Positions 41,527 to 53,230 of a DNA stretch of 60,000 bases are shown here, piece by piece. Both the position numbers and the translations under genes were made by a program. Below the pieces are notes generated by a model. The model had not been told where the DNA came from and made no database searches. It worked only from the letters and a program-made list of their open reading frames with translations. Numbering within the stretch: the first letter of the stretch is position 1; the number at the start of each line of letters is the position of its first letter. Source of the DNA: Cryptomeria japonica (taxonomy: Eukaryota > Streptophyta > Pinopsida > Cupressales > Cupressaceae); assembly GCF_030272615.1 (NCBI RefSeq), contig NC_081408.1:616464476-616524475 (forward strand), written 5' to 3'.

Positions 41527-44500
41527 TGGATCTCCCCTTAGAATTGGATTTATCATGCTTCTCATTCTTCTTGTCTTTTCCTTAAGTATTCCACTAACAA
41601 TTAGGGCCTCCTTGGCACTGATGGGAACCTTCCTCCTCATCTCTTCAAAATGAAAATAACCCATCACACCTTAAGTCTTCAAAACAACAAAAGTACTGGG
41701 CCAATAGGTATAACTAGAGAATCCCATGAATCAAGCCAAGAAGAAACCAAGATCTGACATTTCTCCTCCTAATCCATCTTGACACCAAAATATGCCAATT
41801 GAGTCACCAGCATTTTGTATCTTATAATGAAAACCTTAGTTAACTTAAAACTTTATAACATGATTCTTACACCACATTATGGTTGAGATGGCATTTTCAA
41901 GGGTCGTAAAATATGAGATGCTTAAAGTAGTTATGTTGCAAGTCCTACATTACACCTTTTTGTAGTTAAATTAATATTGATTAGACCCTACGATTCCCAT
42001 TAGCCATGGGTAGTATTGTCTATGGAGATTGATTTGGTAATGATTCCGTGACTATCAAATACACCATGATCTCTTCAAACCCATCTTGCCCACTTTCTAC
42101 CTCTTGATGTTATACATGTCATGTGCTAGTTCTAACTTTATCAACCCTTTTTGGCTTGTTAAAAACATGAAATAGAACATTTTTATATGTGTAAAATCAC
42201 TTACAAATTTTTTTTATCATGTGTTATAATTCTTCTATGTGTTTTGCTAATTTTAATATGATGTGCACAACTAGAGACAAACATATAACATCCAACAAAA
42301 CCCTTCACAAATCCTTATTTTTATCCTATTATTGAGTAATGAATTTGCCTTTTATTTATATTTAGTATAATTAATTTGTTATAACTATCTCTCTCCTCCA
42401 CACACACTAAAGTGGGTGTGAAGTTTATAGAGAAAAATATGCATACTTTTACTTTTATTGCTAATTTTTTACTTAGTTTAGTAAATTTTAAGATATGGAT
42501 CTTGATCATGTTTTATTGCATTGGTCTTCAATTTATATTTTCACTCATGCCACATACTTAAAACTAAACATATTCCACTTTCAAGCATCCTACTCTTAGC
42601 CATTTGGCCACCTTGTAATCTAGTGTGTTATACTCCTATCCCCTAGTTGTGATTACTTGTGATAGTTTTCATTGAATAAAAAACCTAATTTCATACATAG
42701 ACACTTATCTCTCCCCCCCCTCTCTCTCCCTTCTTCACAAAACCATAATCCAACGCCAAACAAATGGAAATGGATATGTCTTTAGAAAGGAAGGACATCT
42801 AAAGGAAATTAATAAGAACTAGGCATCAAGAGAGGATAAAAGGAACTACCTTCTCTCACACAGTTATTGTAAAATATGGGCATTTTAGATCTATAAAATC
42901 TCCACTACAACTTCCTTGGCACCTCCATTTGCTAGACACATCACTTGTTTCTCAAACACCTAGACTTCATACTCTCAAAATGTACCAACCTTGAACTATT
43001 AACGCACCCATGGGATCTAATTAATGTAGATCCCATAGACAAACTTTTGGAACCTCCTTTTTTCTTTTGTTCTAGTTCAGAAGTTGGCTCTAATAGTTAT
43101 AGAGGATGTTCAACTACATAACAAATAAGCACCACAATGCATTAATAAATAAAACCACATGCACTTTCAACAATCTTTTGTAGAAATGAAAATCTCATAA
43201 CTTGATTTTTGTAATCCAAAACTTCTTAATCTCATCTTCTATGCTTACTTCAACTTTCAATATCGACGCATTCTTCTATCACCACTCTCGATTTTAATTT
43301 TAACTTAAAATAAAAGTATACAACTTCAATTTTTTATAATTTTCTATTATACATTATCTGAAATTAAAAATAAATAATTTCATAATATAACTAAATTAAA
43401 TTTTAAAATAACAATAAAAATGTATATTACAACTAGTATATTACTTCAAAGGTCATTATATTTAATTTTATTCACTTAATAGCTATTTTATGGTTTTTTT
43501 TTTGTTGTATTAGTTTTTTGTTAACACACTCACATCTAATACCTCTCAATGTAATTAGAAATTAAACACATTATTCCAATTTAATTAGATATTTGTGGGC
43601 ATCATTATGAGACACAATATCATTAGTATGCGCAATAAACATAGCCAAAAATATTTTCCCATTAATAAGGTTTAACAGTTTTATTTAAAATTCATAAAAA
43701 AAATTATTCTTCATTTTTTCTCCTATTCATATATACTTCAACTATTGCCTTAAAATAAATGCATTGTTCAATTAAAATAAATGCATTGCCAATTGAACGT
43801 TCTTTAGAATCAATTTAAAACCAATTGTAACAAGCAATTCTATTTTAGGTTGTGACTTACCTCTTGACCACTAGACCTATCTACTCTGAATAAAAAATAT
43901 TCTCTGTATGATAAGATCTCTAATACATAATTTCTATGATAACAACAAAATTATTTGGTTGGAAGAAAGTGACATTAGCACATAGGATTTCAAAAAATCA
44001 AATTTTCCACTATTCATTATTATGGAAGGACAATTGCAAATATGGTAGGTAGATGATTTTGATATAAAGATTGAAATTTTTGTACATTTATTTTTTAAAA
44101 GATTTTTATTTTATTTTAAAAGATTTTTTATTATATATTATTGTTCAGTAGATTTAATGTTTCTATCATCAAATTTGATTGTTTTAAAGTTATTTACAAT
44201 TATTTGATTCATTCATATTTGAAAGATTTATGTTTTTCAAATAAATTTATCTTGAATTATATATTTTAATTATGTAAGATAGATACAAATTAAAACATAA
44301 ATTTTCGTTGTGGAAACTCAAGTTTAAATTCTGAAAAGATATCTTATATGAAATTCTAAAATGTGATCTTTAGTCTTTCATAATTGATTTTTTAGTGTGA
44401 AAATGGTTTATAAATAAATAAATTTCTAAATTCCGACTCTCGATCTTTCTAAATACTTGCCTATATCAAATAAAAAAAATTCAAAGTTTCTTGTCAAACA

Positions 44501-45090
44501 TAATATACACTTTGTATCGAACAATATACATGCACTCAAATAAGAAATTGCTATTAATTCAATTGTTATGAAATTTAAACATTGCAGAATTTTGAACGTA
44601 GTAATAAGAAAACAGATATTAATATATAGATTCTTGTGTACCACTCTCAATTATATGAAAATGACCTCCTCCGAAATACTAATCTAACATTAGAGAGACT
44701 TTTTAGTGATAGCGATTTCACAGACAGCTGTCAGTGGGCAATTCTTGTCGTCCTCTCTCTTAAATGAGAGTTGCAAGATTGATCACTAAAATAATTGAAA
44801 TAATATTATTTATCTAATGACAATGATATAACTCTTACTTTTTACAGTGTTTTAGAAAAATAAGTATTTAATCGCATTTCACGTGAAGGGTGGCAGTAGA
44901 GTTAGATTTTGTTTCACGTGGTCTATTCAGCCTTCCAACTTTTGACTTTGGTAACCACAATTAATGCTAGTATTCAAATCTCAACTAATTTACCACATTC
45001 ATTGGAGAATTTAAAAAATGTTTTTTCATTCTGAGAATTCTATATTTTACTAGACTAATCATTTTCCTTGGTTTGTGATACATGGATATT
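41527..45090 (+). other. AT-rich sequence without recognised genes
   Basis: About 3.5 kb. No open frame longer than about 75 codons, no LTR pair and no RNA gene seen. Long A/T runs dominate from 43300 to 44650. Confidence 0.6.
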
Positions 45091-45092
45091 TG

Positions 45093-45238
45093 TATATCAA
45101 TAGTGGTGTCCTAAAAATGTCATGTCAATGCTTATCCCCAAAAAAGTACCAATGCATGTGGTGCCAATACATAGACACTTCTAGATCAATAGTGGTGCCC
45201 TAAAAATGTCATGTCAATGCTTATACCCAAAAAAGTAC
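45093..45238 (+). repeat. Direct repeat, 56 bp, 89-bp offset
   Basis: ATCAATAGTGGTG(T/C)CCTAAAAATGTCATGTCAATGCTTAT(C/A)CCCAAAAAAGTAC occurs at about 45096 and 45185 with few differences. Non-coding. Confidence 0.85.
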
Positions 45239-45300
45239 ATTTAAAATTAAAAAAAAAGTCAATAATCTAATGCCACATCAACACAAGTAAACATGACTTA

Positions 45301-45565
45301 GTGCACACCTATGGATCTGGTTGTAGCTATTCGGGCTCTAAAACGTTATGCCCCTACATGATACAACAGTACATCGCAACTATCCGAGCAGAATCTCATA
45401 AGCCTAGTACTCAGGACCCACCGTTGACATGGACGAAAGTTGGGGGTCCCATGACGTGCACGATGTTGCCGTTTTTGTTTCGACGAAAAAACTTCCACAC
45501 GGGTACCACTTTGCTGACCCTTCCCGCAGTTACAGGTGCGCAGCTAACATTTAAACCTCGCTGCT
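45301..45565 (+). repeat. Diverged dispersed repeat, copy 1
   Basis: A stretch more GC-rich than its surroundings, sharing short blocks with 47650-47880: TAGCTATTCGGGCTCTAAAA against CAGCTATCCGAGCTCCAAAA, and GATGTTGCCGTTTTTG against CATGTTGCCTCGTTTG. A 139-codon frame crosses it but shows no known motif and is probably chance. Confidence 0.4.
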
Positions 45566-46039
45566 CTCACGGTTACGGGCGCTGCATCACATATGCTGAA
45601 AAATTATTTAAAAAAAATATAATATCCAACCGTTGGAAAGAGTCAATAACATGGTCATTTGAAATTTTTGAATTATTTTCGTACGCATATTGCATCCGCG
45701 ACGCGGACACTACGTTGTAAGGGATTTCAAGATCATCTCAATCGTTTAGGTTGAATGTCCTTGATTGAATTAGGAAGCCATTGAATCACGGAGCGAGGGA
45801 CATGTGTATCCAGTGGAGGTTTTTGCGAAGGTGAGGACAAAGTTGGCCACAACAATAAGGCGAGTTGTGTGCGATTATTGCTATCACCTGCTAACACTAG
45901 TGGATACCATGTGCAGGGAGGAGGTATTGTAGTGCATGTCTATCGGTGTTGAGATCGGCGATTTGGGTTTGGTGACAGCGATAAGTTCAAACCCTTATAG
46001 ATAACACGAGTATTACTGAAGTTGTGCGAAATCTTTTCA

Positions 46040-46225
46040 AGTAACACTCAAGTTGTGTGAAAATAGTTTAACCATTAGACATAACACGACATTTTTTTAT
46101 TTTTTAACATTTACCTTACCATGTTCACAGTGAATTTCATGTTCTGCGAAAGTAGTTGAAGCCCTAATGGATAACATGACATTCTTTTGTTTTCTAGCAT
46201 TTACTTTGTTCATTGTGAATTTTGT
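46040..46225 (+). repeat. Imperfect tandem duplication
   Basis: Two units of about 90-100 bp share (C/G)GAAA(T/G)AGTT, ATAACA(C/T)GACATT and TTAGCATTTAC(C/T)TT words and TTCA(C/T)(A/T)GTGAATTT. Confidence 0.5.
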
Positions 46226-46430
46226 TTGCAATTTGTAGCATTCAAGTGGAGGTGTGAGGAAGCCAAGCGTGCATGTTTGTTTGGTGTTTGGGTGAAGAAG
46301 AGTATAAAGGTGTGTATATTTGCTAATCACATGTGCCATTTTTTCATAGTGAGCGGAGCTGTGAATTGGCTTTGTATAACTTTGAAATTGTTGCAATGCC
46401 TCATTTTTGTAAGTGTTATGTTCCTCTAGC

Positions 46431-47270
46431 CAACCAATTATGCATATGTTTGTGTATATGTGTGTTTGTGTCTGTCATTATCTCTCTATATATCATGCAC
46501 ACACACATAAACATACATATATACACAAATGAAACATTCCTCTTCAATCCCTGTGCTGATCACGTAAGTTATGTTCTTTAATTTTTGCTACTTAAGAAAC
46601 AAAATGCCACATAAAAAATTGTGTTGATGCATATGTTTGTGTGTATATATGTTTATGTGTCTGTCATTATTTCTCTCTATATATCATGCACTCACACACA
46701 CATAAACATGCATATATACACATGCAAATCAAACTTTTTGACCTCCTCCTCACCTATGCAACAAAATCCCTCATCGGTACAGACAAGTAACTCTCATATT
46801 AACAACCTACTTAGTAAACCCTAAAGCTTGACACGAAAAATGATTCAGTCTACCTAGTAACCTTGTTGTAATGTGTCATATGTATGTGTGTATGTTTGTG
46901 TGATTGTATGTCTTTCAGTCTTTGTCTATATATATCATGCACACATCTGTGTTTGCCCTTGCTGTCGCCGCTGCTCGTATAATGTGCATTTGCCCTTGCT
47001 GTCGCCACTACTCGTATAATGTGTTTTTGCCATTGCCTATGTGCTCCAAAGCAACTGACTAACCTTCTTGTTCAATCCATTGGTACTCGTATTTTTAGTG
47101 TTTCGTTTCTCTACTTAGCCAGTTATGCATATGTCATTCTCTCTATATGTCATGCACATGGACATGCACAAACACTAACATACATATATACATAGGCAAT
47201 TATATGTTGCATGTTATATATATGGAGAATGACACAGACACAAACATAGACACATAGACACAAACATATG
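46431..47270 (+). repeat. Dispersed TG/CA-rich quasi-palindromic repeat, 4-5 copies
   Basis: Units like ATGCATATGTTTGTGT...GTCTGTCATTATCTCTCTATATATCATGCACACAC...AAACATACATATATAC occur near 46438-46530, 46626-46725, 46875-46945 and 47126-47196. A partly inverted copy lies at 47203-47268. Left and right halves of a unit are roughly complementary. A 37-bp tandem duplication (TTTGCCCTTGCTGTCGCC...) lies at about 46951-47024. Confidence 0.7.
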
Positions 47271-47425
47271 TATCATTGGATGACTAGGAACATTAAAAAT
47301 ATCTTGTTTTGCCTATCACAAATAACTATATGAGATTTTTGGAAAAGTCAATAACACGAAGTTTCTTACCACTTATTCCAGGCACTCCTCGACTAAACAA
47401 ACCCGAAAAAGGTAGGAAGAGTTAA

Positions 47426-47606
47426 TAACCTGGAATTTGTCAAAAGATTTGAGATGGTTGATTGTGATCAACAAAATTAGTTTGAAAATGGTGTTATAAA
47501 ACTCATGTTATTGAGTTTTTCAAAATTATTTTAAAAATCAAAGTCACAGCTAATTTTGTCGATCACAATTAACGATATGTACTTTTAAAAAATTTGCGCA
47601 TTATTA
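47426..47606 (+). repeat. Foldback (inverted repeat) element
   Basis: ATTGTGATCAACAAAATTAG (47461-47480) pairs with 47550-47569 at 19 of 20 positions. Weaker pairing extends about 35 bp outward on both sides. The centre holds a perfect AAAACTCA/TGAGTTTT hairpin. It may be a MITE; no target duplication was established. Confidence 0.6.
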
Positions 47607-47639
47607 ATATTTGTGTTATTGATGTGAGGTTTTGGAGCC

Positions 47640-47885
47640 ACTTTAGCTTTGGATGATGCAGCTATCCGAGCTCCAAAATGTTAGTATTGTATCGATGGCA
47701 TGCATAACATACATGCATACCCATACCCAGTTGTAGGTGGGCCCATGCACTGGTTGTGATGATGTGGAATCATCAGAAAGGATGTCCACACAACACGTCA
47801 TGTTGCCTCGTTTGGAGGGTCGTATAACATGCAATTGGTCAAACTGCCAGGAGACCGCAGAGTGCTTTGTTGGGCAGGTGGGAAA
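47640..47885 (+). repeat. Diverged dispersed repeat, copy 2
   Basis: Shares blocks with 45301-45565 and, more clearly, with 56550-56690: TGGGCCC...GATGTGGAATCA and ATGTCCACAC, then ATAACATGCAAT. Confidence 0.4.
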
Positions 47886-48553
47886 GTAGTGGGAGACAAT
47901 TGTCTCCCACGACTGATATCGTCCTATAACAAGCAGTTAATTGGGGACAATAACTTGGAGATTTGACTCTGTTAGGGTTAGTTCAATAACAATGCATTTA
48001 ATGTTTATTCCTTCATGTTGTGTGGTTAATAACTGTAGCGTCGTAAATTGTACGCACTTGCTAGGGTGGTACAATTTCACACCTAGTTTAGCACCCGCCT
48101 TGGCGCATTTTGCATTTTGCATTACATTTCCCCTTTAGCACTTAATTAATTAAATTAATTAGGTCTAAGGTTCTATTTTATCATCTCCTATATCATAAAA
48201 TTGGGCCCTTTTCATTAAAGTGTGCCCCTTTCATTTTATCCTTCCAATACATCATTTAATCAAAAACCCTAATTAGGTCCTATTTTGAACTTGGGGGCCT
48301 GATTTCGGGGGTCAAAACATCTCGAAATCACCTGTAACTTCGGGATTCTCTCTAAAATCATCATATCCGACAGTCCTGAAAATTTGGTGAAAAGTTGTCG
48401 GGACCATGGCGCCCGGAGTGCAACATGGTCCCGGACATTTTTCCCGAAATTTTAGGAGCGCGATCCAATCATAAAATAAAGCTTAACCCCAAGAAATTGG
48501 CGGGATATTCAATCTCTAGGTCGGCCTAAAGTTGGAATTAAGACCTAGGGTTT

Positions 48554-48563
48554 CATATATAAG
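48554..48563 (+). promoter_or_regulatory. Probable TATA box of element G 5' LTR
   Basis: CATATATAAG, identical in the 3' LTR (about 55336-55345). Transcription would start near 48590. Confidence 0.65.
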
Positions 48564-49173
48564 AGCTCTCTTTCTTCATTTGAAGGGATCCGATTTTTGT
48601 TTTGAGGAACCTGATATGCAGCGAAAGAGCAGATCTTTGAAGACTTCAACAACATCCAACATCTTTCTATCAAGCATTTATCAATTTCATTCATCCATTT
48701 AGGGCTTGGAAGACATTGAAGAACAATAGGAGATTACCAACTGAAGATTGGCTTGTACTCCTCCCTTGAGGGTTGGGTATGATTTCATGTTGTTTTCATG
48801 TCTTTGCATAAGCTTCAAATATCCTTTATTCATGCTTTAGATCACTTTGCATCTTGATTTAGAGCATTTACATTATCATTTACAAGCAATTAGGGTTTAC
48901 TTTCTAGGTTGCTCTAGTTTGCTTTCTTGCATTTTAGGACCTTGCACACACACTAGGTCTGCACACACAATACATTTTACAATACAACTTGGCTATTCAT
49001 GGAGGTGGAAATCGCCGAAGCGGGGGTTTGACTAAGGCAAAACCCTATATAGCCGCCCAAACACCTTTTCAGATATAAGTGCAGGTTTCGGGACTCGGAC
49101 GACGCCGCAGGTTGCAGATCCGGGAACAGCAGGTCAAGACAGCACTCTGCACCAAATTTCAAAGCAAAAGACT

Positions 49174-49236
49174 AGGACAGGGGCGTGGGGCGCCCTGGTC
49201 CTGCCAGGACAGGGGCGCTGGGCACCCTGGTCCTCC
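49174..49236 (+). repeat. GC-rich self-complementary repeat in G 5' LTR, 2 units
   Basis: Two units of about 31 bp, each of the form AGGACAGGGGCGCTGGGC followed by GCCCTGGTCCT. Each unit is nearly its own reverse complement and could fold into a hairpin. It lies downstream of the TATA box, so in the RNA. Confidence 0.9.
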
Positions 49237-49680
49237 TGACAGACAACATTTTCAGCATTTTTGACAGCTTTTCTAGAGTGCAAAAACAACAGTTTTTGGA
49301 GCAGTTTCAGGGGCAGATTCAGGACAGTGGCACCCGCGCCCCCATCCCAAACATTTTCATTCATATTTTAACACCGGGTACGCATTTACATTCTTGTCTT
49401 GTCCTTGTGTTTACAGCTTTCCATTGTTTAAGTTCAATTCTGCAATCTTGTTATTAGTTCATACTTGCACTTTGGGGTTAGGGATTGAACTTGCATCATT
49501 TTATCTTTCAAATACAACAAGGGAATAGAAATCCTAATAGGTATCCCGTGGCTCTTTCTTCCACAAAAAGAAGTAGCCAATTGTGTGATACCTCTAGGCT
49601 CTTTCGTATTCCACAAGTGTGTGGTTGAAAGTGAGATTTGGGCATGTTTGCTTAGTGTCACTTTTTCTCCTACACATTTT

Positions 49681-49698
49681 TGGTGAACCCGATGTGAA
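49681..49698 (+). promoter_or_regulatory. Primer binding site of element G (tRNA-Trp type)
   Basis: TGGTGAACCCGATGTGAA differs from A's site at one base in 18. Beyond it, TTCTGATT at 49715-49722 resembles the far end of A's extended tRNA match, with a 2-base shift. Confidence 0.85.
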
Positions 49699-50011
49699 TT
49701 CCAATCTTCTCTAATTCTGATTTATGATTTCAAATTTGAGTGTTTATGCTATTTCAAATTCAAATTTGTATTTACAAGTCTTAATTCCTTGCAAGATTCA
49801 AAAATTTAGAGGAAATTTTTGCTAAAACCCTAATTTTGTTGAACTTGTGGATAGCTTAATTTGGATCAATAATTTCAAATCTGATTTAGGAACTCATTTG
49901 AATCATAAATTTCATTTTCTAAATCTACATTCTAAGTGCTTGCATTGGTTAAAATTAAACATTTCCTTCTATTTTGCATGTGTTATCATTTGAAAGAGGA
50001 AAATTGTTGTC

Positions 50012-53000
50012 ATGATGCATTCATTCCATAGATGTGATAATGGGTTAGCTTCCCTTGTTTCAATTTTTCCTTCTTCTAAAGAACCTCCCCCCATCTATAA
50101 CAACATCTTAGTGCCTAAAAGAGTTTCTACCAATCCCTTTGAGACTCTCCCATGCTCTAAGGATGAAGTCTTTAAGAGTGATCTTGATAATTCTCCTAAA
50201 ATGTGCCCTTCCTATTTAGATATCCTAGAGGAAGAGAATGATATCATAAACACCTTTCTTAATGTTACTTCACCTTCCCTCCATGATGCCTCTGTAAGTG
50301 AAAAGGTATTGATGGACATTGAATTATTTTCTCCTAAAGTTGGTCCTTCCAATGGGGGCATGTTAGTGCAACAAGAGGTTATGAACACTTCTTTCAAAGA
50401 TCTCCTTCCTAAGCATGAATCTTTGGAGAAATATGTTCATGTTCCTCCTAAAAAACACTCCCTTCATGAGGATCCTTTTGTGCAAGAAGATGACATTATC
50501 CCTACATTTCCTATTGATGGCATTTCCTTTTCTAACAAAATTCCCACTAGAGATGATGAATTAATGATAAATGCTTACCCTTCTCCTAAAGTTTGTCTTA
50601 CCCATAAGCATCCCTTAGAGAAAGAAGATGAAATAATAAGCACTTTCCTTAATTCTCTCTCCCCTAAAGATCATATTGAACATATTTTGAGGAAAGAGGA
50701 TGAGTTTAACACATCTATTGATGCTCTCCCTTCTAAGGATGAGGAATTAATAAACAATGTTATCTCCTCTCCCGAAATTGACAATACTTCAAACATTCCT
50801 TTCAACAACTTCACTATTTGGGATGAACCATTGGAAGAAGGTGTAGATTATTCTCTACCCCGTGAGAGAACCCTAGCCAAAGGGGATGAAATCAAGATTG
50901 AAAACTCCCTTGATAGTTTCTCACCTTCCTTGAATCTTAATTATTCTCCCTCTAAAAATAAAGCATCTCCCTCTCCTCAATTTGGTTCTACTCATAAGGA
51001 AACCCTAGTTCAAAGCAAGATGGTTAACATTTCTTTCAGAGATCTCCCTCTCAAAAGTGAGACTTTAGAGAGTAATGTTGATCCTTCTCCTAGAGAGTTT
51101 ATTCCCCATGTAGATCATTTGATGATAGAGGATGATATGACCTTTCCTCTTCCTACTAGAACATCAATGCCTACCCCTTGTCTCTCTCCTAAAATTGATT
51201 TAATCCGTGATGAGATTTTGGTGCAAGAGAAGACCATCAACAATTCTTCCAACACTTTTTTTCATTCCTCTAAACCATCCTCAATCAATTTGATACATGT
51301 GAATGAAACACCTAACAAACCTCTCTTCACTGTCCAAGGTGCTTGTCCTTCTCGAAATTCTCAACCTTTAAATAAGCCTATCTTAGTGGTTCAAGGTGGT
51401 TATGCTAATGATTCTTTTTGCACTCCTAAGAAACCTATTATTACTGTGCAAGGAGGTTATTCTTCTAAGAGCCCTTATGAGTATGCTAAGCAACTGACTA
51501 GAGAGAGTTATCATGTGGTTGCTCATACCTATAACACAAGAAACAATAGGCAACCTAATCCTCCTCCAGTTATCCCAACTTCACTTCCTCCTTCTCAACC
51601 AATTCTTCCGCAAGCTCCACGTATTTCACAAGTTCTTGGTAAGGAATATGATCTCATAGAACAACTTAAAGCTACCCCTGCTAAGATATCCCTTTGGGAT
51701 TTGATCCAAACTTCTTCCGCTCATCATGGAATGTTACAAGATGCCTTGAAAGATTTGAATGTTCCTCCACCTAATACATCTAGTAATATAGTATCTTTGG
51801 TTAACTCTGTGATGAATCCTAAAGCTCAAATTGTGTTTACTCAAGATGAGTTGCCTACTAGTGAAATTCAACATCAATATGATCCGTTGATGATTGTGGT
51901 TATCATAAATGACACTGCTATAAGACGAACACTGGTAGATAATGGCTCTGGCCTTAATGTATGTAGCATTAATCTATTGCATAAGATGAATGTGGATACA
52001 TCCCTTATTGAGCCTGACTCTCATCCCATTCGAGGCTTTGATAATGTTGCTAAGTCTTCATTAGGTATTATCACCTTACCCATCACAGTGGGACCTGTTA
52101 CTTTGCCTACTCCTATCCATGTTATGTCGGGAAATCTAACATACAACTTGTTATTAGGGAGACCTTGGATTCACAGTATGCAAGTTGTCCCCTCTACATT
52201 GCATAGACAAGTTAAATTTATTTATAACAATAAGACATATACCTTGATAGGTGATACTAATCTTCAGGCTTGTTTGCAAACATCTACTTCCAAAGGGAGT
52301 TCTTCTAAATCTTCCTCTTCTAGTGATGACTCTTTAAACAAGATACCTAGGGATGAATCATCACCCTCTGATAATCAAAATTCTTTGGATGAGTCTGAAG
52401 TTCCTGAAGAAGATTCTTCTCAACTTGAATTTACACATGAAAAGGCTTTTGATCCTGAGAAGGTCCTCGCAGAAGACGATTGGGGATCTCTTGATTTTAA
52501 TCCCACCTTTGTAGGTGAGTATAGGGTTCCTCCTAGAGAGCTTAAAGTTAAAAAGAAGGAAGAAACTAGAGATCAATCAGTCTTACCTGAATCTATGAGC
52601 AATAATTTTGTGGCCGCTTCTCAAACTTCTTCTCCTCACACTTCTAATTTTGAAGAGTTTGATTCTTTGTCTTATGAAAAACCACCTTCTCTTCCTGAAA
52701 TGGCTGATCGTTATGGTCGTGGTTTTCGCATTTTTGCTAAGCATGGGTATCATGGAAATGGTTGTGGCGCTCATGAACAAGGGATAAAAGTTCCTCTAGA
52801 GACTAATTTTCACAATTATGCCTTTGGACTCGGCTATAATCCCTGCAAACGTACCAAAGCATCTAAAAGACCATCTCTCAATGTGAATGCTATATTTAGT
52901 AGTGATGATGATCTCACTTCAACTAAATCATCTTCTACTTCTATCAACTCTCATTCCCCTCATAAGGAAATCTTGGCAATGAACAAATCTCTTTATGAAT

Positions 53001-53230
53001 CCCCTCAAATTTCTAAATCCACTTATGAATCTTTATCTCCTATTCATCATAAAGTCCTTTCCTCTAGGGATAAGGCTCTAATAAATTACACTCATCCCTC
53101 TTCTAAGATTTCTTGTGACTTTTCGTCTTCAATTTTTATCATTTTATACATGTTTTTGATCTCACTTATAGTTGAGCATTTAGCATGTCATATTCAAATA
53201 CCTCATTCAATCTATCATATCTTTAAATAA
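50012..53230 (+). CDS. Protease/G-patch protein of element G (1,072 codons, intact)
   Basis: One uninterrupted frame. Residues 1-450 are Ser/Pro/acidic-rich with degenerate repeats built on DEIISTFLNSLSPK-like units. Three VQG(G/A) motifs follow (FTVQGACPSR, LVVQGGYAND, ITVQGGYSSK). Near 545, EYDLIEQLKATPAKISLWDL matches the Gag-protease linker of A and E. Near 640, TLVDNGSGLNVC has the aspartic protease Asp, with NLLLGRPWIHSMQVVPSTLHR downstream as in A. Residues 896-945 (YGRGFRIFAKHGYHGNGCGAHEQG...GLGY) look like a G-patch, an RNA-binding and helicase-activating motif. The C-terminus is hydrophobic (IFIILYMFLISLIV), a possible membrane segment. There is no capsid or knuckle. An intact frame in an element with about 1% LTR divergence suggests it is used or very young. 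The first ATG of the frame is at 50012, 330 bp after the primer site. Confidence 0.88.
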   Translation: MMHSFHRCDNGLASLVSIFPSSKEPPPIYNNILVPKRVSTNPFETLPCSKDEVFKSDLDNSPKMCPSYLDILEEENDIINTFLNVTSPSLHDASVSEKVLMDIELFSPKVGPSNGGMLVQQEVMNTSFKDLLPKHESLEKYVHVPPKKHSLHEDPFVQEDDIIPTFPIDGISFSNKIPTRDDELMINAYPSPKVCLTHKHPLEKEDEIISTFLNSLSPKDHIEHILRKEDEFNTSIDALPSKDEELINNVISSPEIDNTSNIPFNNFTIWDEPLEEGVDYSLPRERTLAKGDEIKIENSLDSFSPSLNLNYSPSKNKASPSPQFGSTHKETLVQSKMVNISFRDLPLKSETLESNVDPSPREFIPHVDHLMIEDDMTFPLPTRTSMPTPCLSPKIDLIRDEILVQEKTINNSSNTFFHSSKPSSINLIHVNETPNKPLFTVQGACPSRNSQPLNKPILVVQGGYANDSFCTPKKPIITVQGGYSSKSPYEYAKQLTRESYHVVAHTYNTRNNRQPNPPPVIPTSLPPSQPILPQAPRISQVLGKEYDLIEQLKATPAKISLWDLIQTSSAHHGMLQDALKDLNVPPPNTSSNIVSLVNSVMNPKAQIVFTQDELPTSEIQHQYDPLMIVVIINDTAIRRTLVDNGSGLNVCSINLLHKMNVDTSLIEPDSHPIRGFDNVAKSSLGIITLPITVGPVTLPTPIHVMSGNLTYNLLLGRPWIHSMQVVPSTLHRQVKFIYNNKTYTLIGDTNLQACLQTSTSKGSSSKSSSSSDDSLNKIPRDESSPSDNQNSLDESEVPEEDSSQLEFTHEKAFDPEKVLAEDDWGSLDFNPTFVGEYRVPPRELKVKKKEETRDQSVLPESMSNNFVAASQTSSPHTSNFEEFDSLSYEKPPSLPEMADRYGRGFRIFAKHGYHGNGCGAHEQGIKVPLETNFHNYAFGLGYNPCKRTKASKRPSLNVNAIFSSDDDLTSTKSSSTSINSHSPHKEILAMNKSLYESPQISKSTYESLSPIHHKVLSSRDKALINYTHPSSKISCDFSSSIFIILYMFLISLIVEHLACHIQIPHSIYHIFK

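Larger units (their letters stand above)
48034..49676 (+). repeat. 5' LTR of element G
   Basis: TGTAGCGTCGTAAATTG to CTCCTACACA, 1,643 bp, 30 bp shorter than the 3' copy because it has one fewer GC-rich repeat unit. A stem of 10 bp (TCGGGACCATG and its complement, 48398-48434) lies upstream of the TATA box. Confidence 0.96.

Noticed and set aside
44701-44787. TTTTAGTGAT...ATCACTAAAA inverted ends, possible MITE
   Set aside because: Arms are only 10 bp and AT-rich, with no target duplication seen.
45301-45720. 139-codon frame with slightly higher GC
   Set aside because: It aligns with a non-coding repeat copy near 47.7 kb and has no motif. Chance frame in a repeat is more likely.
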